From contig JAEYNO010000473.1 of assembly GCA_023412515.1 (NCBI GenBank), positions 1 to 7,212 on the forward strand: 7,212 bases of DNA, written 5' to 3'. Positions 1 to 5,668 of the stretch are shown piece after piece. Position numbers and translations under genes: made by a program. Source of the stretch: Actinomycetes bacterium. Lineage in GTDB: Bacteria > Actinomycetota > Actinomycetes > Actinomycetales > Cellulomonadaceae. Positions within the stretch are counted from its first letter, which is position 1, and each line of letters starts with the position of its first letter. The notes below the pieces were generated by a model that saw only the letters and a list, made by a program, of their open reading frames with translations, was not told where the DNA came from and did not search any database.

Positions 1-1
1 G

Positions 2-112
2 GTCGGCGCGCTGCCGCCCTTCCGCTCGATCTGCGCCCCCGGCTGCTGCCGGCAGCGCGCCGGCGTCGACTCCGGCCTGCCCGCGGCGTGCTCCGAGGAC
101 CCCTGGTCCTGA
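2..112 (+). CDS. hemH: C-terminal end of probable coproporphyrin ferrochelatase (5' part outside window)
   Basis: An open frame enters from the left edge and ends at TGA 110-112, giving 36 codons. The peptide includes SICAPGCCRQRAG and a further Cys near the end (PAACSEDPWS). A cysteine-rich tail of the CxxGCC kind, near the C-terminus, is what I recall from actinobacterial ferrochelatases, some of which hold a [2Fe-2S] cluster. The enzyme inserts Fe2+ into coproporphyrin III to give coproheme. The gene directly downstream is coproheme decarboxylase, which uses that product, and the pair commonly sits together in actinobacteria. The gap to hemQ is 49 bases, with no obvious terminator, so co-transcription is likely. 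The identification rests on a short tail plus context. An unrelated cysteine-rich C-terminus is possible but less likely. cpfC is the newer gene name. Confidence 0.72.
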   Translation, partial: VGALPPFRSICAPGCCRQRAGVDSGLPAACSEDPWS

Positions 113-161
113 CGGCGCCGCGCCCACCACCCGACCGCCCGAACGACCCGACGGAGACCCC

Positions 162-869
162 GTGACCAGCACGCCCGCGCCCGACGCCGAGACGCTCAAC
201 GCCACGATCCGCTACACGATGTGGTCGGTGTTCGCGGTCGACGCCCCGCTCCCGGCCGACGACGCCGCGCGGGCCGCGGTCGTCGCCGACGCCGAGCGCG
301 CGGTCGGTGCGGACGCCGAGCTGGTCGTGCGCGGCTGGTACGACGTCGCCGGTCTGCGGGCCGACGCCGACCTCATGGTCTGGTGGCACGCCGAGACCGT
401 CGAGCAGGTCCAGGCGGCGTACCACCGGCTGCGCGCGAGCGCGCTCGGCGCGCACCTCACGCCCGTCTGGTCGGTGGTCGGGCTGCACCGCCCCGCCGAG
501 TTCAACCGTGCGCACGTGCCCGCGTTCCTCGCCGGCGAGCCCGCGGGCGACTACATGTGCATCTACCCGTTCGTGCGCTCGTACGAGTGGTACGTGCTGC
601 CGGACGACGAGCGTCGCGCGATGTTGCACGAGCACGGCGCCGCGGCACGCGACTACGCCGACGTGCGCGCCAACACGGTGTCGTCGTTCGCGCTGGGCGA
701 CTACGAGTGGCTGCTGGCGTTCGAGGCGTCCGAGCTGCACCGGATCGTCGACCTCATGCGTGAGCTGCGGGCGACGCAGGCGCGCCTGCACGTGCGCGAG
801 GAGGTCCCGTTCTACACGGGCCCGCGCGTCGCGCTGGGGGAGTGGGCCGAGCGCCTGCCGCGGGTCTGA
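162..869 (+). CDS. hemQ: Coproheme decarboxylase (HemQ/ChdC)
   Basis: The 235-residue protein belongs to the chlorite-dismutase-like family. It converts coproheme to haem b by two peroxide-dependent oxidative decarboxylations of propionates, the last step of the coproporphyrin-dependent pathway, in the cytoplasm. Family signatures are RYTMWSVF (17-24), MCIYPFVRSYEWYVLP (132-147), LHEHG (155-159) and NTVSSFALGDYEWLLAFE (171-188). Tyr135 sits where the catalytic radical tyrosine is, and His158 where the haem-binding proximal histidine is. His118, Trp143 and Ala207 also fall at the numbers I remember for the Corynebacterium diphtheriae enzyme, where H118, Y135, W143 and H158 are functional. The length is normal for the family and nothing is missing. 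The GTG start is chosen because GGAG (153-156) lies 5 bases upstream and the N-terminus then has the usual length. The gene follows the ferrochelatase end and converges on the dehydrogenase gene. Confidence 0.95.
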   Translation: MTSTPAPDAETLNATIRYTMWSVFAVDAPLPADDAARAAVVADAERAVGADAELVVRGWYDVAGLRADADLMVWWHAETVEQVQAAYHRLRASALGAHLTPVWSVVGLHRPAEFNRAHVPAFLAGEPAGDYMCIYPFVRSYEWYVLPDDERRAMLHEHGAAARDYADVRANTVSSFALGDYEWLLAFEASELHRIVDLMRELRATQARLHVREEVPFYTGPRVALGEWAERLPRV

Positions 870-876
870 CGCCGGA

Positions 877-915
877 CCGGCCGTCGTCGGGCGGCCGGGG
901 ACGGGGCAGTGCCCC
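877..915. repeat. Two small hairpins after hemQ
   Basis: Starting 7 bases after the hemQ stop codon, CCGGCCG (877-883) pairs with CGGCCGG (892-898) across an 8-base loop. GGGGC (903-907) pairs with GCCCC (911-915) across a 3-base loop. They lie in the convergent gap between hemQ and the glutamate dehydrogenase gene and may help end transcription from either side. Neither has a T-tract, so the termination role is inference. ACGGGGC at 901-907 can instead pair with GCCCCGT at 955-961, closing an outer stem around the next hairpin. Confidence 0.45.
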
Positions 916-921
916 ACGAGA

Positions 922-955
922 CGGTGCCGGTCGCGACGTCGCGGCGCCGGCACCG
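922..955. terminator. Candidate bidirectional terminator between convergent genes
   Basis: CGGTGCCGG (922-930) and CCGGCACCG (947-955) form perfect 9-bp arms. Between them lies the palindrome CGCGACGTCGCG (932-943), which can extend the stem. The structure sits between the stop codons of hemQ (867-869) and the glutamate dehydrogenase (970-972), where a terminator serving both directions is expected. There is no T-run on either side, as is common in very GC-rich genomes. Confidence 0.6.
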
Positions 956-969
956 CCCCGTTGCGTGCC

Positions 970-2256
970 TCAGGGGTACAGCCCGCGGATCTGGTGCGCC
1001 TCGGCGACCCGACGCACGCCGATCGTGAGCGCCGCCTCGCGCAGCGTCACGGACTCCGCGCGGGCGAGCGCGGACACCGACGCGTGGCTCGCGAGCATCC
1101 GCTGCTCGAGCCGCTCGGCGATCTCCTGCTCGGTCCACCAGTACGCCTGGTTGGCCTGCACCCACTCGAAGTAGCTCACGACGACGCCGCCGGCGTTCGC
1201 GAGGATGTCGGGGACGACGACGACCCCGCGCTCGGCGAGCACGCGGTCGCCCTCGCTCGTGGTCGGTCCGTTGGCCCCCTCGACGACCCACCGCGCCTTG
1301 ACCCGCGCGGCCGTGTCGCCGTCGAGCACGCCCTCGACGGCCGCCGGCACGAGGACGTCCACGTCCAGCGCGAGCAGGTCGGTGTTGCTCACGGCGTCGG
1401 CGTCGCCGAACCCCGTCACGGTGCCGGTGCGCGCGACGTGCTCGAGCAGCGCCGGGACGTCGAGCCCGTCGGCCCGCTGCACGCCGCCGTACTGGTCGCT
1501 CACGGCGACGACGCGCGTGCCGGCCTCGTGCAGCAGGCGTGCGGCGTGCGAGCCGACCTTGCCGAACCCCTGCACCGCTGCGCTGACCTCGGCGAGCTCC
1601 ACGCCGTCGGCACGCAGCGCCGCGCGCGCGGTGTGGACGACGCCCTGCGACGTCGCGGTCGGGCGCCCCAGAGAGCCGCCGACGGCGAGCGGCTTGCCGG
1701 TCGTGACCGCGGGGATCGTGAAGCCACGGTTCACCGAGTAGGTGTCCATGACCCAGGCCATCGTGCGCTCGTCGGTGCCGATGTCGGGCGCCATGATGTC
1801 CCGCTCGGGTCCGATCATGGGCATGATCTCGCTCGTGTAGCGCCGGGTGACACGCTCGAGCTCGGCCCTGGAGTACGCGTGCGGGTCGATCGTGACGCCG
1901 CCCTTGGCGCCCCCGTACGGCACGTCGACGACCGCGCACTTCCACGTCATCCACATCGCGAGCGCCCGGACCTCGTCGATGTCGACGCCGGGTGCGTAGC
2001 GCAGCCCACCCTTGCCGGGCCCGCGCGAGATGTTGTGCTGCACGCGGTAGCCGGTGAAGACCTGGACCCGGCCGTCGTCGCGGCGCAGCGGCACCGCGAC
2101 GCGCATCTCGCGGCGCGGCGTCGCGAGGACCTCGTGGAGGCCCTCGTCGTAGGACAGGATCTCGACCGCGCGCGCCAGCTGGTGCAGCGCGGTCGCGAGC
2201 GGCGCGGAGGAGGCGGGAGGGTCGTCGGGCTCGGGGGAGATGGTGTCGTGAGGCAT
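970..2256 (-). CDS. Glutamate dehydrogenase, RocG/GudB type (Glu/Leu/Phe/Val dehydrogenase family)
   Basis: The 428-residue protein interconverts glutamate and 2-oxoglutarate plus ammonia in the cytoplasm, probably with NAD(H). The N-terminal catalytic domain has GPGKGGLRY (79-87), TWK (104-106), VPYGGAKGG (112-120) and APDIGTDERTMAW (156-168). Lys82, Lys106, Lys118 and Asp158 correspond to Lys89, Lys113, Lys125 and Asp165 of the Clostridium symbiosum enzyme, a constant offset of 7. Lys82 binds the side-chain carboxylate of glutamate; leucine-type enzymes lack it, so glutamate is the favoured substrate. The Rossmann domain has GFGKVG (230-235), and Asp254 at the end of the second strand. The C-terminal part includes NAGGVVVSYFEWVQ (354-367). 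Overall similarity is to Bacillus RocG/GudB rather than to longer NADP-type GdhA, so I give no symbol. ATG 2254-2256 is preceded by a modest AGGGTGG. The gene stands alone, 138 bases downstream of the LacI-type gene on the same strand. I see no clear promoter of its own. Confidence 0.93.
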   Translation of the reverse strand: MPHDTISPEPDDPPASSAPLATALHQLARAVEILSYDEGLHEVLATPRREMRVAVPLRRDDGRVQVFTGYRVQHNISRGPGKGGLRYAPGVDIDEVRALAMWMTWKCAVVDVPYGGAKGGVTIDPHAYSRAELERVTRRYTSEIMPMIGPERDIMAPDIGTDERTMAWVMDTYSVNRGFTIPAVTTGKPLAVGGSLGRPTATSQGVVHTARAALRADGVELAEVSAAVQGFGKVGSHAARLLHEAGTRVVAVSDQYGGVQRADGLDVPALLEHVARTGTVTGFGDADAVSNTDLLALDVDVLVPAAVEGVLDGDTAARVKARWVVEGANGPTTSEGDRVLAERGVVVVPDILANAGGVVVSYFEWVQANQAYWWTEQEIAERLEQRMLASHASVSALARAESVTLREAALTIGVRRVAEAHQIRGLYP

Positions 2257-2301
2257 GGGCCCACCCTGGCACGGGCACGCCGCAGGGTCGCGTCGTGGTG
2301 G

Positions 2302-2330
2302 GCCGGCGGCGACGGCGCGTCGCCACCGGC
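2302..2330 (-). terminator. Candidate terminator hairpin downstream of the LacI-type gene
   Basis: GCCGG-c-GGCGAC (2302-2313) pairs with GTCGCC-a-CCGGC (2319-2330), giving an 11-bp stem with one C/A mismatch and a 5-base loop. It lies 64 bases after the stop codon of the LacI-type gene and 45 bases before the start codon of the dehydrogenase gene, both on the minus strand. It could end the regulator transcript or sit in the dehydrogenase leader. No T-tract follows. Confidence 0.45.
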
Positions 2331-2400
2331 ATCGTCTCAGGCGCCGTCTCTCAGTCCGCCGTCTGTCGAGCGCCGTCTGTCAGGCGCGGGTCTGTCAGGC
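2328..2400 (-). repeat. Degenerate 14-15 bp tandem repeats at the 3' end of the LacI-type gene
   Basis: Read on the minus strand, consecutive units are GCCTGACAGACCCGC (2400-2386), GCCTGACAGACGGCG (2385-2371), CTCGACAGACGGCG (2370-2357), GACTGAGAGACGGCG (2356-2342) and a worn CCTGAGACGATGCC (2341-2328). The first unit carries the regulator's last sense codon and its TGA stop. The second unit has another TGA in the same frame. The array fills more than half of the 138-base gap before the dehydrogenase gene. It looks like tandem duplication with drift; any function is unknown. Confidence 0.75.
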
Positions 2401-3435
2401 GGAGGCGCGCACCACGAGCTCGGGGGCGAAGATCAGCGGGTCGCCGGCGGGTGCGCCGTTGAGCTGGTCCAGCAGCCGCGCGCCGGCGGCGCGGGCCATG
2501 GCGATGACCGGCTGGATGACGCTCGTGAGGGGCGGGCTCGTGGACGCCGCGACGCCCAGGTTGTCGTACCCGACGACCTTGACGTCACCGGGCACGTCGC
2601 GACCGAGCTCGGTGATGACGCCGAGCGCGCCCGCCGCCATGAGGTCGGAGGCGATGAAGATGCCGTCGACGTCCGGGTGGGCGGCCAGCAGCTCGCGTGC
2701 CGCGGTCGCGCCGGAGGCGATCGTGAAGTCGCCGTGGACCACGGCGGACTGGTCGAGTCCCGCCGCGGACATCGCCTGCCGCCAGCCCGCGAGGCGGTCG
2801 ATGCCCGCGGACATGTCCTGCGGACCGGCGATCGTGCCGATGCGGCGGCAGCCGCGGTCGACGAGGTGCTGCGTCGCGAGACGGCCGCCCTCGGTGTTGT
2901 CGGTGTCGACGTACTGCACGTGCTCGTCCGGGGCTGACAGCGGACGCCCGACGAAGACGTTCGGCACGGCCGACGCGAGCAGCGCGCGGTCGAGCTCGTC
3001 GTCGCGGTGGTGCGACACCACGATCGCCCCGTCGACGTGGCCGTTGCGCAGGTACCGGATCGTGCGCTCGCTCTCGCCCGGGCGGGCGATGACGAGGACG
3101 ACCTGGATGTCGGAGTCCGCGAGCGACGTGCTCAGCCCGTTGAGGGTGCCCGCGAAGAACGGGTCGGACAGCACGCGCTCGTCGGGCTCGGGGACCACGA
3201 GCGCGATCGAGTCGGTGCGGCGCGTGACGAGGGAGCGCGCGGCGCGGTTGGGGGTGTAGCCGAGGTCGGCGACGGCGGCCTCGACGGCCGAGAGCGCCTC
3301 GGGGGAGACCCGCAGGCCACCGTTGATGGCGCGGGACGCGGTGGACCGCGAGACGCCTGCGCGTTCCGCGACCTGCTCCAGCGTGGGAGCGGCGGGACGG
3401 TGCGACTCGCCCCGCGTGCCGAGGTTGTTGACCAC
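2395..3435 (-). CDS. LacI-family transcriptional regulator, CebR/CelR-like
   Basis: The 346-residue repressor has an N-terminal helix-turn-helix (about 18-37, TLEQVAERAGVSRSTASRAI), a hinge helix (about 62-70, PNRAARSLV) with the minor-groove leucine Leu69, and a periplasmic-binding-protein-like effector and dimerisation domain (about 75-346). The hinge run RAARSLVTRRTDSIALV, YVDTDN (175-180), GPQDMSAGIDRL (204-215) and HGDFT (234-238) closely resemble the cellobiose-responsive repressors CelR of Thermobifida and CebR of Streptomyces, as I remember them. By homology it would bind TGGGAGCGCTCCCA-type sites and release them on cellobiose or a related oligosaccharide. Such a site lies before the sugar-import operon whose last gene is just upstream here, so that operon is the likely target. 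The GTG start is fixed by a perfect AGGAGG 9 bases upstream. A strong hairpin separates the gene from the permease gene, so it is probably transcribed on its own. The exact inducer is inference. Confidence 0.92.
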   Translation of the reverse strand: MVNNLGTRGESHRPAAPTLEQVAERAGVSRSTASRAINGGLRVSPEALSAVEAAVADLGYTPNRAARSLVTRRTDSIALVVPEPDERVLSDPFFAGTLNGLSTSLADSDIQVVLVIARPGESERTIRYLRNGHVDGAIVVSHHRDDELDRALLASAVPNVFVGRPLSAPDEHVQYVDTDNTEGGRLATQHLVDRGCRRIGTIAGPQDMSAGIDRLAGWRQAMSAAGLDQSAVVHGDFTIASGATAARELLAAHPDVDGIFIASDLMAAGALGVITELGRDVPGDVKVVGYDNLGVAASTSPPLTSVIQPVIAMARAAGARLLDQLNGAPAGDPLIFAPELVVRASA

Positions 3436-3444
3436 CGAGGTCTT

Positions 3445-3450
3445 CCTCCT
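3445..3450 (-). promoter_or_regulatory. Ribosome binding site of the LacI-type gene
   Basis: Plus-strand CCTCCT reads AGGAGG on the coding strand, 9 bases before the GTG at 3435-3433. It is a full match to the anti-Shine-Dalgarno sequence and supports GTG over any later start. Confidence 0.85.
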
Positions 3451-3453
3451 GTT

Positions 3454-3520
3454 GCTACCAGGCGACGGTGCCTGTGCACTGTCACGCTTCGCGCGCGGTG
3501 ACGCACGCGTGAGATTACCT
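3454..3520 (-). promoter_or_regulatory. Leader and promoter region of the LacI-type gene, with an inverted repeat
   Basis: This gap lies between the operon terminator and the regulator's ribosome binding site. It holds GTCAC (3481-3485) facing GTGAC (3498-3502), extended by GTGC (3474-3477) and GCAC (3503-3506) with a 3-base bulge, plus the palindrome CACGCGTG (3504-3511). On the minus strand TAATCT (3518-3513) could serve as a -10 element, but I see no convincing -35. The inverted repeat could be an autoregulatory site, although it does not match the CebR-type operator. A half-site TGGTAGC reads at 3460-3454. Confidence 0.3.
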
Positions 3521-3559
3521 CCCGGCCCGGGGCGAGCGTGGGAAGCGCCCCGGGCCGGG
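3521..3559 (-). terminator. Terminator of the sugar-import operon
   Basis: CCCGGCCCGGGGCG (3521-3534) and CGCCCCGGGCCGGG (3546-3559) are perfect 14-base inverted arms around an 11-base loop. On the minus strand the hairpin begins 6 bases after the stop codon of the last permease gene, the usual place for an operon terminator. It is followed by AGGTAATCTC rather than a U-run, so termination may be incomplete, with some read-through into the LacI-type gene. Confidence 0.75.
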
Positions 3560-3565
3560 TCGGGC

Positions 3566-4483
3566 TCAGCCCTTGACGGCGCCCGCCATGATGCCCGCCA
3601 CGAGCTGGCGGCCGGCGAAGACGAACAGGATGATCAGCGGCAGCGTGATGAGGAAGACGCCGGCCATGACCAGCGAGTAGTCCACGAAGTAGTTCGCCTG
3701 CAGCAGGCGGACCGCGACGGGCAGCGTCGGGTTGCTCTGGTTGAGCACGATCGACGGCCAGAAGAAGTTGGTCCACTGCGTGACGAACGTGAACAGCGCG
3801 AGCATCGCGGCCGCCGGGCGAGCCGCCGGCAGGGCGATCGACCAGAACGTGCGGAACATCGACGCGCCGTCGACGCGTGCGGCCTCGATGAGCTCGTAGG
3901 GCAGCGCTTCCTCGAGGTACTGCGTCATCCAGAACACGCCGAACGCGGTGACCAGAGCCGGCACGATGACCGCCTGCAGGGTCCCGATCCAGCCGATCTT
4001 CGCCATGATGATGTACAGCGGGATGACGCCGAGCTGGGTCGGCACGGCCATCGTCGCGATGACGAAGACGAGCAGCGGCCGGCGGCCCTTGAACGACAGC
4101 TTCGCGAACGAGAAGCCGGCGAGCGTCGAGAACAGCACCGTCGTCGCGGACGTGAAGAGCGCGATGATCAGCGAGTTGCCGAACGCCTTCCAGAAGTCGA
4201 ACGCGTCGGAGTTGATGACCTTCGAGAAGTTGTCGAACAGGCTCGCGTCCGGCAGCAGCTGCGGCAGCGAGCTCTGGGCGATCGCGACCGGGTCCGACGA
4301 GCCGAGCAGCAGCGTGTAGTACAGCGGCCCGAGGCCGATGAGCACGGCCACGCCGAGCAGCACGTAGGTGACGACGCCGGGACGGCGGTCGTACCCGCCG
4401 ACCTTGCTGCGGCCGGCCCGCCGGGCGGCCGCACGTGCGGCGCCGGCGCCCGCCGTCTGGCGGGTCGTGGGGACGGAGCTCAT
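3566..4483 (-). CDS. Sugar ABC transporter permease, MalG/CebG-like
   Basis: The 305-residue inner-membrane protein is the second permease of a carbohydrate-uptake (CUT1) importer. A basic cytoplasmic N-terminus (1-36) precedes about six membrane segments, near 38-60, 103-125, 136-162, 168-186, 221-243 and 270-290. The EAA loop that docks the ATPase is ELIEAARVDGASMFRTFW (197-214), followed by IALPAARPA. The C-terminus AGAVKG is typical of MalG-type proteins. Similarity is to CebG of Streptomyces cello-oligosaccharide importers. The start at ATG 4481-4483 is set by AGGAGG 5 bases upstream (plus-strand 4489-4494) and by the 4-base ATGA overlap with the preceding permease gene, which implies translational coupling. 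The same frame stays open upstream to 4942, but that stretch is antisense-like arginine-rich sequence. This is the last gene of the operon, followed 6 bases later by a strong hairpin. Substrate range cannot be read from the permease. Confidence 0.93.
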   Translation of the reverse strand: MSSVPTTRQTAGAGAARAAARRAGRSKVGGYDRRPGVVTYVLLGVAVLIGLGPLYYTLLLGSSDPVAIAQSSLPQLLPDASLFDNFSKVINSDAFDFWKAFGNSLIIALFTSATTVLFSTLAGFSFAKLSFKGRRPLLVFVIATMAVPTQLGVIPLYIIMAKIGWIGTLQAVIVPALVTAFGVFWMTQYLEEALPYELIEAARVDGASMFRTFWSIALPAARPAAAMLALFTFVTQWTNFFWPSIVLNQSNPTLPVAVRLLQANYFVDYSLVMAGVFLITLPLIILFVFAGRQLVAGIMAGAVKG

Positions 4484-5520
4484 GCGGACCTCCTCGAGGA
4501 ACGGGCGGCAGCGCGTCGCTGGCGACGGGTGCGCGTGGTGGTGCGGTCGGCACCCGACGTCGAGATCCGGTTGGTGATCGCGAAGTTGATGAAGCCGATC
4601 ACGACGACGATGAGGAACAGGAGCCAGGCGACCGCGGCGGCGCGTCCCAGGTTCCGCTGCGTGCCCCAGCCGACGTCGTACAGGTAGAGCGTCGTGGTCA
4701 TCCACTGCTGGGACGACCCGCCGCGGCCCGCCTCGTCGAAGACGCGGGGCTCGTCGAAGATCTGCAGACCGCCGATGGTCGACGTCAGGACGACGAAGAT
4801 GATCGTGGCGCGGATCTGCGGGATCGTGATCGAGAAGAACTGGCGCACGCGGCCGGCGCCGTCGATGATCGCGGCCTCGTAGAGCTCGCGCGGCACGGCC
4901 TGCATCGCGGCGAGGAAGATCAGGGCGTTGTAGCCGGTCCACCGGAAGTTGACCATCGAGGCGATCGCGACGTGGCTCGCGAGCGCGTCGACGTGCCAGC
5001 GGATCGGCTCGATGCCGAAGAACCCGAGGGCGCCGTTGATGAGGCCCGACTGGTCGGCGAACATGCGGCCGAAGATGAGGCCGACCGCGACCGGCGCGAC
5101 CACGTAGGGCAGCAGCACGCCCATGCGCCAGAACGTCTTGGCGCGCAGGTTCTGGTCCAGCAGGGCGGCGATGACGATCGCGACGAGCACCTGCGGCACC
5201 GAGGACAGCAGGAAGATCGAGAACGTGTTGCGCAGCGACCGCCAGAAGGCCGGCTGCGCGAAGATGTCGGTGAAGTTCTGGAACCCGATGTAGTCACCCT
5301 GGCCGCCCAGCAGCGACCACTGGTGGAGCGAGACGTACGCCGTGTAGATCAGCGGGAACAGGCCCGTGATGGCGAACAGGATGAAGAACGGGGAGATGTA
5401 GAGGTACGGGGACAGCTTGACGTCCCAGCGGGACAGCCGCTGGGAGAAGCCGACCCGGCGCGGCGCGCGGGGCGTGCCCGCGGGCGCGATGCGCTCGGGC
5501 GCCGGTGACTTGACGGACAT
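4480..5520 (-). CDS. Sugar ABC transporter permease, MalF/CebF-like
   Basis: The 346-residue inner-membrane permease is the first of the pair forming the import channel. After a cytoplasmic N-terminus (1-37) come about six membrane segments, near 38-60, 99-121, 131-151, 182-207, 235-256 and 295-316. The EAA motif is ELYEAAIIDGAGRVRQFFSITIP (211-233), which contacts the ATP-binding subunit. The late stretch FDEPRVFDEAGRGG, then TLYLYDVGW, strongly resembles CebF-type permeases. The C-terminal tail (326-346) has 9 arginines in 21 residues, consistent with a cytoplasmic end; it overlaps the ribosome binding site of the next gene. The start is ATG 5518-5520, with GAGG 6 bases upstream. The TGA at 4482-4480 overlaps the ATG of the next permease gene as ATGA. 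A 148-base gap rich in hairpins separates it from the binding-protein gene upstream. No ATPase gene accompanies the pair. Confidence 0.93.
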   Translation of the reverse strand: MSVKSPAPERIAPAGTPRAPRRVGFSQRLSRWDVKLSPYLYISPFFILFAITGLFPLIYTAYVSLHQWSLLGGQGDYIGFQNFTDIFAQPAFWRSLRNTFSIFLLSSVPQVLVAIVIAALLDQNLRAKTFWRMGVLLPYVVAPVAVGLIFGRMFADQSGLINGALGFFGIEPIRWHVDALASHVAIASMVNFRWTGYNALIFLAAMQAVPRELYEAAIIDGAGRVRQFFSITIPQIRATIIFVVLTSTIGGLQIFDEPRVFDEAGRGGSSQQWMTTTLYLYDVGWGTQRNLGRAAAVAWLLFLIVVVIGFINFAITNRISTSGADRTTTRTRRQRRAAARSSRRSA

Positions 5521-5543
5521 GACGGACCTCGTGGGGGTGGTGA

Positions 5544-5614
5544 CCCGCGTGCGGGGGCTCAGGGTCGCGTCGTGCCCGCAGACCCTCGGACGTCAGAAGG
5601 CGGACCGTGCGGTC
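5544..5614 (-). repeat. Series of short inverted repeats before the first permease gene
   Basis: The gap between the binding-protein and permease genes holds CCCGC-GT-GCGGG (5544-5555), AGGGTC (5561-5566) facing GACCCT (5581-5586), and GACCG-TG-CGGTC (5603-5614). They follow the large 16-bp hairpin on the transcript. Each alone is small. Together they suggest a structured intercistronic mRNA that could slow processing or tune permease translation. That role is inference. Confidence 0.4.
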
Positions 5615-5622
5615 ACACCGGA

Positions 5623-5662
5623 GGGCCGGCCGGGGACCGTGTCGCAGGTCCCCGGCCGGCCC
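5623..5662 (-). terminator. Intercistronic hairpin after the binding-protein gene
   Basis: GGGCCGGCCGGGGACC (5623-5638) and GGTCCCCGGCCGGCCC (5647-5662) form a perfect 16-bp stem with an 8-base loop. On the minus strand it starts 6 bases after the binding-protein stop codon. No U-tract follows. In sugar ABC operons such a structure commonly acts as a partial terminator or a 3' stabiliser, giving more binding protein than permease. The structure is seen directly; the role is inferred from family practice. Confidence 0.7.
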
Positions 5663-5668
5663 GGTGGG

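Noticed and set aside
812..2332. A 506-codon minus-strand open frame overlapping the glutamate dehydrogenase
   Set aside because: It reads the same DNA in another frame and gives arginine-rich sequence without motifs, whereas the dehydrogenase frame contains every catalytic motif.
307..2937. An 876-codon open frame on the plus strand across hemQ, the dehydrogenase and the LacI-type gene
   Set aside because: It is mostly antisense to two clear genes, is arginine- and alanine-rich, shows no recognisable domain and crosses gene boundaries. Long open antisense frames are normal at this GC content.
3454..3460. Half-site TGGTAGC (minus strand) before the LacI-type gene, the same as one half of the second operator-like site
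   Set aside because: The other half is absent, and 7 bases are too few to support autoregulation.
3538..3551. Operator-like GTGGGAAGCGCCCC inside the operon terminator loop and stem
   Set aside because: The two halves are offset by one base relative to the CebR site and the right half belongs to the perfect terminator stem, so the resemblance is likely chance.
3323..4687. A 454-codon plus-strand open frame opposite the permease genes
   Set aside because: Its low-complexity Arg/Asp/Glu/His composition is typical of the complement of GC-rich membrane-protein genes, and it has no recognisable domain.
4484..4942. An N-terminal extension of the MalG-type permease
   Set aside because: The extra 153 codons overlap the other permease gene and resemble nothing. 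A strong AGGAGG and the ATGA overlap fix the start at 4483.
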